This document shows, in pieces, positions 58,401-64,000 of a DNA stretch of 64,000 nt. The notes under the pieces were generated by a model. The model was not told where the DNA came from and did no database searches. It saw only the letters and a program-made list of their open reading frames with translations. The stretch is from Variovorax sp. PAMC28562 (GTDB lineage Bacteria > Pseudomonadota > Gammaproteobacteria > Burkholderiales > Burkholderiaceae_C), in NCBI RefSeq assembly GCF_014303735.1, contig NZ_CP060296.1:4547501-4611500 (forward strand), in the 5' to 3' direction. A program made the position numbers and the translations under genes. Every line of letters begins with the position of its first letter. Within the stretch, counting starts at the first letter, position 1.

Positions 58401-60332
58401 CGTCGAAGGGTCCTGGTCGCGGTTGCCGGTGTTGCTGTAGGTGAGTCCGCCGCGCGCCGTGTAGGCGAAGGTGAAACCGGCCGTGATGTCGTCCGCCGTG
58501 ACCAGGTGGCCGGTGGTGTACGTCACGGTCGAGCCGTCGGTCAGCGTGACCGTGCCTGCGAAGAAAAGCGTGCCGTCTGTCGGCAGCGCAGTGAGGCGAA
58601 CGGTGAGCGTGCCATCGGCATCGTCGCCACCTCCCGAGGCGGTGATGAAGCTGCCGACATCCGACTGCGCCGTGGCACCGTCGTGCGCATTGGCAGGCTG
58701 GCCTTCGTAGATGTTTCCCGAGCCCGAGGCCGTTGGCAGCTGGTTGAACGGCGTGATGTTCAGCGTGATGGTGGCGGGGTCTGAAAGGTTGGCAGGCGTC
58801 GCGCCGTCGTTCACCTTGACCGTGAAGCTGTCGGCGGTGTTCTGGTCGGCGCCGATGCCGGTGTGCACGTAGATCACGTGGTTCGCGATCACGTCCGCCT
58901 GCGTGAAGACCGAGCCCACGCCGAGTCGGTTGCCGTCCAGCGAGAGATAGCCGTAGCGCGGGTTGCCAGTGACCGAATAGACGATCTGTCCGGGCGTTTG
59001 CGTCGGTGTCGCGGCATCGACTTCCGGGTCGCGGGCGTTGAGCGTCGTGGCAGTCAGTACCGTGCTGCCCACCTCGGCCACGCTTTGCGACGAGTCGCCC
59101 AGAACGGTCGGGTCGTTGGAAGGCGTGACCGTGACGGACAGCGTCTTCGTCGCGGTGAGGGACGGCGTCGCCGAGTCGGCAACGGTCACCCTGATGACGG
59201 CTTGTGCGGCGGTCACGCCGAGTTCGGTGTCGGTCGCATGAAAGACGATGCCGTTGAGCCAGGTGTTGGCCGCTGCCACGGTCCCGCTGAAGGACAGCGA
59301 CGACGCGGCATTGCCGGTGGCGCCCGCCGTCAGGCCGCCGACGATCGTGTCGGGATTGCCGTCTGCCGCGCCGTTGACCACGCCGTCGACGGACACGGTG
59401 ACGGACACGTTGCCCGATGCATCGGCAATGGTCCAGCCACTCAACTGCACCGCGTCGGCGCCGGGTGCATTCAGCGTGCTCGGCTCGGCGACGTTGAGCT
59501 TGGTCACGGTCGTGTCGACCGTCGGCTGCGCCAGCAGGCCGTCGTATCCAGCGTCGGCGAAGGGCTTGGCCTCGATGTGGCCGACCGATGCTTCGAGCGT
59601 CCAGTCGCCGCCCAGCCGCGCCGCACCGGTCGCGTTGGTGGAGGCCGCGATGTCGGCCCCGGTCAGGCTTGCCATCTGCAGCAGCAGGCCATTGCCTTGC
59701 TGGGCCACGTCGCATCCGTACAAAAGGATGTCGCCATTGGCGGTCAGGCTGGCGCCGATGGCTTGCCATGCCGCGGCATGTTCGGCGATGTTGTCGGTCG
59801 TGATCGTGCTGTTGCCGAGCGTGATTTCGCCGGCAGCGCCGTGGCTCACGATCGACAGCGCGCTGATATCGGTGCGACCCCTGAGCGCGTTCGCAAGTTG
59901 CGTTGCGCCGTCGGAGTTCGCGTCGATCAGGATCACATCGCTGCCCTTGGGCAACGCGCCGACGATCTGCTGCCAGTCGGCCACGCTCTGGTCTACGACA
60001 TACACGACGTGAGGAGCGGTTTCAGTCGACGGTGCAATCGCCAAGGCGGCGATGGAGCGGTCGGCAGACTCCGTCGATATCGCGGGAGTGCTTTGGGTGC
60101 TGTGGTCCGCGGCATGGTCCACACCGCGATTGGCCGGCGGCACGAGCGGCGAAACAGATGCAGCAGCGGGCGGAGGAAGCGGCGCCTCGGCGTGATGGCC
60201 GTCGGTTGAATCTGCGGAATGAGCGGCGGCTGCCACCACGAGCGCGGCTCCGTCGAACAGTTGGCGGCTTTCGAGTGCGTAACGGTGCGATTGCGGCCGA
60301 AGAAGTGAAGCGAGACGGGTCAGGGGCGGCAT
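49491..60332 (-). CDS. Giant DUF4347/cadherin-like/VCBS repeat adhesin-like protein
   Basis: This 3613-residue protein opens with LESRQLFDGAA at 20-30 (a conserved motif of such proteins), then DUF4347 (about 108-260, with SIVSHGAAGEITLG and LLYGCDVAQQG). Many Ig/cadherin-like repeats follow, with VCBS-type units (LNADGSYTYAVDN, ITDGDGNTS) towards the C-terminal third. The end lacks RTX nonapeptides and any clear membrane helix. No classical Sec signal is seen. It is the first gene of the secretion operon and its likely cargo; role in adhesion is inferred. ATG 60332 was preferred to a TTG at 60386. Confidence 0.88.
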   Translation of the reverse strand: MPPLTRLASLLRPQSHRYALESRQLFDGAALVVAAAAHSADSTDGHHAEAPLPPPAAASVSPLVPPANRGVDHAADHSTQSTPAISTESADRSIAALAIAPSTETAPHVVYVVDQSVADWQQIVGALPKGSDVILIDANSDGATQLANALRGRTDISALSIVSHGAAGEITLGNSTITTDNIAEHAAAWQAIGASLTANGDILLYGCDVAQQGNGLLLQMASLTGADIAASTNATGAARLGGDWTLEASVGHIEAKPFADAGYDGLLAQPTVDTTVTKLNVAEPSTLNAPGADAVQLSGWTIADASGNVSVTVSVDGVVNGAADGNPDTIVGGLTAGATGNAASSLSFSGTVAAANTWLNGIVFHATDTELGVTAAQAVIRVTVADSATPSLTATKTLSVTVTPSNDPTVLGDSSQSVAEVGSTVLTATTLNARDPEVDAATPTQTPGQIVYSVTGNPRYGYLSLDGNRLGVGSVFTQADVIANHVIYVHTGIGADQNTADSFTVKVNDGATPANLSDPATITLNITPFNQLPTASGSGNIYEGQPANAHDGATAQSDVGSFITASGGGDDADGTLTVRLTALPTDGTLFFAGTVTLTDGSTVTYTTGHLVTADDITAGFTFAYTARGGLTYSNTGNRDQDPSTPYPYADGFDVVVADGGGGTGTPGVTGTTHIGINVRPIDDDPVLTSSPTPVATVTAAGDNLGTYRGPYAVTLTTALLNATDVDSSDDRLTFAVTSQAGLDQGSLLLDGKLLPIGGVFTMADVRAGRVQYVQTAGAVAGDTDTFDFQLVDNTQSLRWNSDGTSLQRVGGVYDDRGTPGNLADDHLHTFNFTIDLQPTPTGNTSQFTAPTYLAAHADSSYAGTNTSGSARGVLDENGSVVLGGTGSDFTAAPGLSYTVDGVPPSQVVYTILGLDGVSDPNWNGAIERLVGGSWIKLNAYDTFTQADLNNGAVRYEHNPDSEDFESSVRLSASAGVLVADPANPGTVHPDNWTTTFSFFIKPVNDAPVVTGGSAAVVAEGATVGITTGQLRISDPDDATSEPYLEGTTALAGGGTNYAVNNDATGANALKFVIDTAPAGGTLQYSTDGGGHWNNVVIGSTLIDASLITGDAGTTGLRFVSNGSETRSASFNLHAVDRWGASSNTGPVNIQITNVNDPPTIAARPDLADPTVPSDSPNAVAAPSNHAPTNDPLYVNEGGKAVISSALLQAYDPDSTATQVQYRITSAPAHGYVAYSTDGGATVKVLGVNSSFTQADIEAGRVFYVHDGTETAGTAYATGQDDKFTFALSDGGGEQANTEFWIYVTPTNDAPVVTAPAGPIALASTIAADNPVAGFSVADPDLVAITAGEQDFIQVTVRLLNSTGTAFGASDYTGVTIDTTTLGSATRDGDKDGAGDYLTLRGTRAEVNTALAGLTVTFGSDRDAVYQVQVIADDRLRDGAGVLTTGANGGTLNDTVDPATTDAPVPTTAYTWYGNAVPTTGDIVGNISAASVRVYASDVNEAVATSAPSSKTVYEDQPTYIGGGFAVSDAESAAFDTPVSVTFTVPSGTLGVGGSATQGSVTLSGHQAVTVQGDNTGALVLTGRASDIEFLLNSGAATGLTYQSALNVNNDLNGTTAGDVTLRMSVDDSGSRIGGDVGSGSVSNVPADLTIALTIVPVNDAPVVSLTGGAVADTPLFLTGGTAPSAVTGFDVNDLDITNDIDNGAGNTADVTTGEVDFLQVTVRITETNGTPLAAGAYVGAVVIQSDHTVAGLSVDSVYSGTGSALVIRGTRAQVQSYLDGLQVALEGTLANTDKGYHVEVIADDRLRDALGNLTGTAANGGENASLPANGTTPVPITAVDPYAATTSDIAALSANVSRGYRTVFPSALNDPSHIDGTPLTVAEAGGTVTLNNIDISDQDAQATSILTATVSVPSGFAITAVGGAGGTAVISGDGLSVVLTGTLTQINNRVDTIVVRLPDPDAGGPGTSADWNGTFAVTVVVDDNGNTGARPGVLAPSSNSDHGVYSYENGTDNHLVTTRTFDVTVTPTNDAPVLGGTTGIRDVAEYPNAANTPGVPEVRLVTAGSAILYDVDLSTTPGLPAFGSGSVTVSLGATYFTGDELVVSGLSGTPLPAGFSVSGGTGGTPLVITFGPSTTAAQVQDAIERVAYRSSNDNPTHYDTPANRDRSYTIVVNDGNNTQVGGANAGGPAALDSNVLAGTIRITAVDDLPVAHDDTRSVGEDTAPITGNVIALGAAGDVADTDVDNRIADLSIGAVRTGSEAGTGTAGTVGSGLAGAYGTLVLNADGSYTYAVDNANPTVNALKNGQTLTEVYTYTLSDGHGGIDTAQLTITIQGRTDGAPVITPVDGNGVATGQATVFESGLTPDGPGGQSRTTTGSITVSAPDGLKSIDVGGVDVTAAQLAALTPAAPIVIDTGKGTLSLIGFSGGSLAYSYTLNATQSQPAGATESVDTIALVVTDLASAPGTGTAGGTLTVRIVNDVPTARPDTATIIEDATPGTVGGNVSTNDRIGADGAAAGGPVTAVGFGGTNGTVGNALATAYGTVTLNADGSYVYTLDNTNPTVNALKTGQTLTEVVNYTITDGDGNTSPTTLTITIQGHTDGAPAITPVDGNGGSSGQATVFESGLTSDGPAGESRTATGAVTVSAADGLKTVSVGGTVLTTAQLAALSGGTPVSIATADGTLLLTGFTVDSRVGGSPTGVPTSGSLAYSYTLNATQSQPAGATESVDAIALVVTDLASAPGTGTAGGTLTVRIVNDVPTARPDTATIIEDATPGTVGGNVSTNDRIGADGVAAGGPVTAVGFGGTNGTVGNALATAYGTVTLNADGSYVYTLDNTNPTVNALKTGQTLTEVVNYTITDGDGNTSPTTLTITIQGHTDAAAGPSIVPVDGNGAATGQTDVLEHGLVDGPGGPDTSERNTGTIAVAAADGLRSVTIGGTVVTAAQLQALGTTPITITTPDGTLTLTGFNGVVLNGAVPIAGNIVYTYTLTGQVAQPGATESVDAVALTVLDAGGGTSSGVLQVRVVDDVPVAANDAAAVTEDGPATVIGNVKSNDLNGADNANGVPVTGIAFGGTIGTVGSPLTTAYGHVVVNPDGSYSYTLDNSNPAVQHLIAGETLTEIVRYTITDADGDSSAATLTITINGTNDVPTLNIPNGGSAGKGERDGPTTTGRASVSEHGLGDAADPSETAIGQFVIGAPDGLDGIVVGGTAVTPAQLGNLGGVPVVIDTRIGQITLTGYDATTGVVSYSYTLGSRQQHGGGPVTDPITITVRDRDGYTTSGTLTVLVVDDVPTARSDAASIGTALPGATVAGNLVGGPGRGPGDVADRIGADYTPTPVSGFSFEGRAGVVGGAPLAGAYGSLRLAADGSYTYAVNGSNARVAALGEGKTLTEVFSYTITDSDGSTSVAQLVVTIKGASSRLPPAGDQIWPSDFRTPVRTVTQSMQPALFVQLAVRESQRLSQTFTDGIATRVAGGMDQPYEEDRRDASTYNFGITQYMDPAEHVSRDGVAFSLAMVRDVELTLAKKGLGESALDGDGNALFGRFNGFAGERIVISGADASTQAVVLPIATTARPARSFTDRLQATAAERGTVRDRVKVQQHHREPVRVKVPAAPR
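51703..52225 (-). repeat. Near-identical adhesin repeat, copy 1
   Basis: These 523 bp are nearly identical to 52534-53056, offset by 831 bp; I counted four mismatches. They encode a VCBS-type unit (DGSYVYTLDN to VTDLASAPGTG). Confidence 0.85.
52534..53056 (-). repeat. Near-identical adhesin repeat, copy 2
   Basis: Partner of 51703-52225. The 831-bp offset is a multiple of three, so recombination between copies would delete or add 277 residues in frame. Confidence 0.85.
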
Positions 60333-60631
60333 TCGTGAGATCCACTTAACACTTAAGCATTCACAGTGGCACTGCAATGCTTGCAAGAGTTGTCAATAAG
60401 ATGTGAATGTTAGTGCTCATTGTGTAAATAACCCGCGTCGGCACTCGACTCGATCCTCGAACGTTGTGTTCATGACGAACAAACGAACGCCTTCTTACTA
60501 ATTCATGCTTGTGTACGTAAGACCTCATTCGTCAGCATGGGATGACACAAGGTCGCGTCATAGGCAACTGTCCGCAGCGCCATCAGGCTCGTACGTTCGG
60601 TTTTTCAAACCTCACTGGCAGACCACCGAAC
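60333..60631. other. Divergent regulatory gap, adhesin operon / flavin-binding protein
   Basis: The 299-bp gap is visibly AT-richer than its surroundings. TTGACA is present on the minus strand at 60396-60391, but no matching -10 is seen at 16-18 bp. A small CTTAA/TTAAG inverted repeat lies near 60345. No gene is supported in it. Confidence 0.6.
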
Positions 60632-61132
60632 ATGACCACCACCAACGAACACGACAAGCTCTTCGACCTGATCAAGGACACGCGCTTCGGCATGCTGACC
60701 CACCGTCATAGCGACGGTCAGTTGCACAGTCACCCGCTGACCACGCAGAACAAAAAGGTCGATGAGGCTTCGACGCTCTACTTCTTCGTGCCGAAAGATG
60801 GCGACATCGCCCGGCACGTGGCGAGCGACGGCAGCGTGAACGTGGCGTATGCCAACACCGATGCCGACAGCTATGTGTCTGTCACGGGTCAGGCGTCGCT
60901 GCTGGAAGATCAGGCCAAGAAGAACGAACTGTTCAACCCTGCCGCCAAGGCGTGGTTTCCCAAGGGTCCGACCGACCCGAACGTGGGTTTGCTCGCCGTC
61001 AAGATCCTCGATGCGGAATACTGGGACGTTACCGACAGCAAGATGGTCCAGCTCTTCAAGATAGCCAAAGCCGCGATGACCGGCGAGCCACTGAAAGATC
61101 TGGGCGAGCACAAGAAACTGAACGTGACCTGA
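60632..61132 (+). CDS. Pyridoxamine 5'-phosphate oxidase-like stress protein
   Basis: This 166-residue protein has the split-barrel flavin-binding fold of general stress proteins (YdaG/GSP26-like): FDLIKDTRFGMLTHRHSDGQLHSHPL at the start and LYFFVPKDGDIARHV, VNVAYANTDADSYVSVTGQA. It probably binds FMN or a related cofactor; no reaction is known. The ATG at 60632 is taken because the upstream codons are not family-like. A terminator follows. Confidence 0.87.
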   Translation: MTTTNEHDKLFDLIKDTRFGMLTHRHSDGQLHSHPLTTQNKKVDEASTLYFFVPKDGDIARHVASDGSVNVAYANTDADSYVSVTGQASLLEDQAKKNELFNPAAKAWFPKGPTDPNVGLLAVKILDAEYWDVTDSKMVQLFKIAKAAMTGEPLKDLGEHKKLNVT

Positions 61133-61180
61133 GGCTCCGGATCCGGTCGCCGTGCAGCGACTAAGGCCGGTCCGCGGTCA

Positions 61181-61210
61181 AAAAAAAGCCCCGCGACGCG
61201 GGGCTTTTTT
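61181..61210 (+). terminator. Bidirectional terminator between the stress gene and acnB
   Basis: The arms AAAAAAGCCCCGCG and CGCGGGGCTTTTTT are perfectly complementary around a minimal centre. A-run and T-run on either side let it terminate the plus-strand stress gene and, 29 nt from its stop, minus-strand acnB. Confidence 0.9.
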
Positions 61211-61238
61211 ATGGGCAGGCGCCGCGGTGGCCGTCAGG

Positions 61239-63848
61239 TCAGGCCGCTACGGTGTCCGCCACCGCCTGGTATTCCTCGATCTTGTCGAAGTTGAGATACT
61301 GATAGATCTGTGCGCTCGACGCATCGAGCACGCCGACGCTGTCCATGTACTCTGCCTTGGTCGGGATGCGACCGAGGCGCGAGCAAATAGCGGCCAGCTC
61401 GGCGCTGCCCAGGTATACGTTGGAGTTCTTGCCCAGTCGGTTGGGAAAGTTCCGGGTGCTGGTCGACATGACCGTCGCGCCTTCGCGTACCTGCGCCTGG
61501 TTGCCCATGCACAGCGAGCAGCCCGGCATCTCGGTGCGCGCGCCGGCATTGCCGAACACGCCATAGTGGCCTTCTTCGCTCAGCTGCTGCGCATCCATCT
61601 TGGTCGGCGGTGCGATCCACAGCTTGACCGGAATGTCGCGCTTGCCTTCGAGCAGCTTTGACGCCGCGCGGAAGTGACCAATGTTGGTCATGCACGAGCC
61701 AATGAACACTTCGTCGATCTGCACGCCCGCCACGTCGGACAGCGTCTTCACATCATCCGGGTCGTTAGGGCAGGCACAGATCGGTTCGTGGATGTCGGCC
61801 AGGTCGATCTCGATGACGGCGGCGTAGTCCGCATCGGCGTCGCCCTTCATCAACTGCGGGTCGCGCAGCCAGGCTTCTTGCGCAGCGATGCGGCGCGCCA
61901 GAGTGCGGCCGTCTGCATAGCCTTCGGCGATCATCCAGCGCATCAACGTGATGTTGCTGTTGATGTACTCCATGATCGGCTCCTTGTTCAGGTGCACCGT
62001 GCAGCCTGCCGCCGAGCGTTCGGCCGATGCGTCACTGAGCTCGAAAGCCTGTTCGACCTTGAGGTCGGGCAGGCCTTCGATCTCCAGGATGCGGCCTGAG
62101 AACACATTGACCTTGCCTTGCTTGGCGACAGTCAACAGGCCGGCCTTGATGGCGTACAGCGGGATCGCGTTGACCAGGTCGCGCAAGGTGACGCCGGGTT
62201 GCATCTTGCCCTTGAAGCGCACCAGCACCGACTCGGGCATGTCCAGCGGCATCACGCCGGTGGCGGCAGCAAAAGCCACCAGTCCGGAGCCGGCCGGAAA
62301 GCTGATGCCGATCGGGAAGCGCGTGTGGCTGTCGCCGCCGGTGCCGACGGTGTCGGGCGTAAGCAGGCGGTTCAACCAACTGTGGATCACGCCGTCGCCA
62401 GGGCGCAGCGAGACGCCGCCACGCGTGGCCATGAAGTCTGGCAGCTCGTGGTGCATCTTGACGTCGACCTTTTTCGGATACGCCGCGGTGTGGCAGAACG
62501 ACTGCATGACGAGGTCGGCGCTGAAGCCCAGACAGGCCAGGTCTTTCAGCTCATCACGAGTCATCGGGCCGGTCGTGTCTTGCGAGCCCACGCTGGTCAT
62601 CTTCGGCTCGCAATAGGTGCCGGGGCGTACGCCCTGCTGATTGCCGTCGACCACTGGCAGACCGCAGGCGCGGCCGACCATCTTTTGCGCAAGCGTGAAG
62701 CCTTTGTGCGTGTCGACCGGGCTGATCGGCAAGCGGAACAGGGTCGACACCGGCAGGCCGAGCGCTTCACGCGCCTTGGTCGTCAGGCCGCGTCCGATGA
62801 TCAAAGGAATTCGGCCACCGGCGCGCACTTCGTCGAACAGCACGTCGCTCTTGACCTGGAACTCGGCGATGACCTTGCCGTCTTTCAATGCCTTGCCGTC
62901 GTAGGGACGCAGCTCGACCACGTCGCCCATTTCCATCTGGCTCACGTCGAGCTCGATCGGCAGTGCGCCCGAGTCTTCCATCGTGTTGTAGAAGATCGGC
63001 GCGATCTTGCCGCCCAGGCAGACGCCGCCGAAGCGCTTGTTGGGCACGTACGGGATGTCTTCGCCGGTGAACCACAACACCGAGTTGGTGGCGCTCTTGC
63101 GGCTGGAGCCGGTGCCGACCACGTCGCCGACATAGGCCACGAGGTTGCCGCGGGCCCGCAGGTCCCCGATGAACTTCACCGGGCCGCGCTTGCCGTCTTC
63201 TTCGGGCAAGGCACGCTCATCGAGGCCGGGGCGTGCGTTCTTGTGCATGGCTAACGCGTGCATCGGAATGTCGGGGCGGCTGAAGGCATCGGGCGCCGGC
63301 GACAGGTCGTCGGTGTTGATTTCACCGGGCACCTTGAAGATGCTGACGGTGATGCTTTGCGGAACTTCGGGCCGGCTGGTGAACCATTCGGCATCGGCCC
63401 AGCTTTGCAGCACGGCGATGGCGTTGGCATTGCCCTTGTCGGCCTTTTCCTTGACGTCGTGGAACTGGTCGAACATCAACAGGGTTTTCTTCAAGCCTTC
63501 GGCTGCGACCGGCCCGACTTCCGGGTCGTCGAGCAGGTCGACCATCGGGCTGATGTTGTAGCCGCCGAGCATGGTGCCGAGCAGTTCGGTCGCACGGGCA
63601 CGCGACATCAGCAACGTCTTTTCGGTGCCGTGCGCCACGGCCGCCAGATAGCTGGCCTTGACCTTGGCCGCGTCGTCGACGCCGGCAGGCACGCGGTAGG
63701 TGATCAGGTTGAGCAAAAACTCGCCGTCTTTCGACGTCGCGTTTTTCATGAGCTCGATGACTTCGGACGTTTGCTGCGCGGTGAGCGGCAGCGGCGGAAT
63801 GCCGAGTGCAGCGCGCTCGGCAACATGATCAACGTAGGCTTGCAACAT
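61239..63848 (-). CDS. acnB: Aconitate hydratase B
   Basis: AcnB is the main citric-acid-cycle aconitase of many proteobacteria, with an extra HEAT-like N-terminal domain. The 869-residue protein starts [22 protein letters not shown] and has cluster motifs [10 protein letters not shown] and [16 protein letters not shown] lies before the ATG. It ends facing the terminator shared with the stress gene. It differs in architecture from acnA, so the two are not duplicates. Confidence 0.96.
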   Translation of the reverse strand: MLQAYVDHVAERAALGIPPLPLTAQQTSEVIELMKNATSKDGEFLLNLITYRVPAGVDDAAKVKASYLAAVAHGTEKTLLMSRARATELLGTMLGGYNISPMVDLLDDPEVGPVAAEGLKKTLLMFDQFHDVKEKADKGNANAIAVLQSWADAEWFTSRPEVPQSITVSIFKVPGEINTDDLSPAPDAFSRPDIPMHALAMHKNARPGLDERALPEEDGKRGPVKFIGDLRARGNLVAYVGDVVGTGSSRKSATNSVLWFTGEDIPYVPNKRFGGVCLGGKIAPIFYNTMEDSGALPIELDVSQMEMGDVVELRPYDGKALKDGKVIAEFQVKSDVLFDEVRAGGRIPLIIGRGLTTKAREALGLPVSTLFRLPISPVDTHKGFTLAQKMVGRACGLPVVDGNQQGVRPGTYCEPKMTSVGSQDTTGPMTRDELKDLACLGFSADLVMQSFCHTAAYPKKVDVKMHHELPDFMATRGGVSLRPGDGVIHSWLNRLLTPDTVGTGGDSHTRFPIGISFPAGSGLVAFAAATGVMPLDMPESVLVRFKGKMQPGVTLRDLVNAIPLYAIKAGLLTVAKQGKVNVFSGRILEIEGLPDLKVEQAFELSDASAERSAAGCTVHLNKEPIMEYINSNITLMRWMIAEGYADGRTLARRIAAQEAWLRDPQLMKGDADADYAAVIEIDLADIHEPICACPNDPDDVKTLSDVAGVQIDEVFIGSCMTNIGHFRAASKLLEGKRDIPVKLWIAPPTKMDAQQLSEEGHYGVFGNAGARTEMPGCSLCMGNQAQVREGATVMSTSTRNFPNRLGKNSNVYLGSAELAAICSRLGRIPTKAEYMDSVGVLDASSAQIYQYLNFDKIEEYQAVADTVAA

Positions 63849-63966
63849 CTTTTTCTCCAGAACGGGGCAGATTGGGACTGCCGGAAAGCAGGGGCGGAAA
63901 GCGGAGCGGCTCGAGCGACAAGCAAGAGCCGCGCCGCGGGACAGGCCCCCAGCGGTAGGGCAGCGA

Positions 63967-64000
63967 TTACTTCTTGACGGGCTTTTTCGCGGTCGAGGTC
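63967..64000 (-). CDS. C-terminus of a Lys-rich protein (partial)
   Basis: Ten codons before a TAA read [10 protein letters not shown] on the minus strand, running off the window edge. The basic tail resembles histone H1-like or other nucleoid proteins, but this is too little to name. It could also be coincidence. Confidence 0.3.
   Translation of the reverse strand, partial: TSTAKKPVKK

Overview
The window is high-GC DNA that reads as a betaproteobacterial chromosome, most likely Burkholderiales/Comamonadaceae (Variovorax-like). This rests on gene content and protein flavour (rpsP-rimM-trmD-rplS cluster, DUF3579 protein, kynBUA, hda-pcnB-folK, both aconitases), not on any database search. 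Genes are packed tightly with many 4-nt stop/start overlaps. I found no rRNA, tRNA, CRISPR array, insertion sequence, integrase or replication origin.

Layout. 1-2.6 kb (+): Ste24-type M48 protease, pterin dehydratase, RsgA. 2.6-5.7 kb (-): cobD-like, hisC, TraB/GumN protein. 5.8-6.5 kb (-): CoA Nudix hydrolase. 6.7-8.8 kb (-): rpsP-rimM-trmD-rplS with a recognisable promoter and terminator. 9.0-10.0 kb (+): GNAT acetyltransferase and small membrane protein. 10.0-11.7 kb (-): phosphate transporter with its DUF47 partner. 11.8-14.8 kb (-): hda, pcnB, folK. 14.9-17.1 kb (+): purM and a PerM-type permease. 17.1-22.5 kb (-): murJ, SirB1-like, VOC protein, YccS-like. 22.6-22.9 kb (+): rpsT. 23.0-23.3 kb (-): DUF3579. 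23.5-25.6 kb (+): argD-argF. 25.7-28.6 kb (+): kynB-kynU-kynA, taking tryptophan to anthranilate.

28.6-36.3 kb (-) is a defence island: a complete type I Wadjet (jetA, jetB, jetC, jetD; SMC-family plasmid defence) whose jetA start overlaps the stop of an upstream DUF1016/YhcG PDDEXK nuclease gene, making one five-gene unit. That nuclease gene contains a perfect 31-bp palindrome.

36.5-40.2 kb (-) is an iron operon: feoA and feoB, a small Cys-rich membrane protein and an FAD monooxygenase, with a perfect 7-1-7 Fur-like palindrome just upstream. 40.3-43.2 kb (-) is acnA.

43.3-60.3 kb (-) is a five-gene secretion/adhesion operon: a 3613-residue DUF4347/cadherin/VCBS repeat protein, an oversized TolC-type lipoprotein, a periplasmic HlyD adaptor, a membrane HlyD with an extra N-terminal domain, and a PqqD-like/M50 site-2 protease/HlyD fusion. 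No ABC ATPase is present. This is the most unusual system here: a type-1-like export route with an intramembrane protease where the ABC transporter would be. The window ends with a stress-type flavin-binding protein (+), acnB (-) and the last codons of a Lys-rich protein (-).
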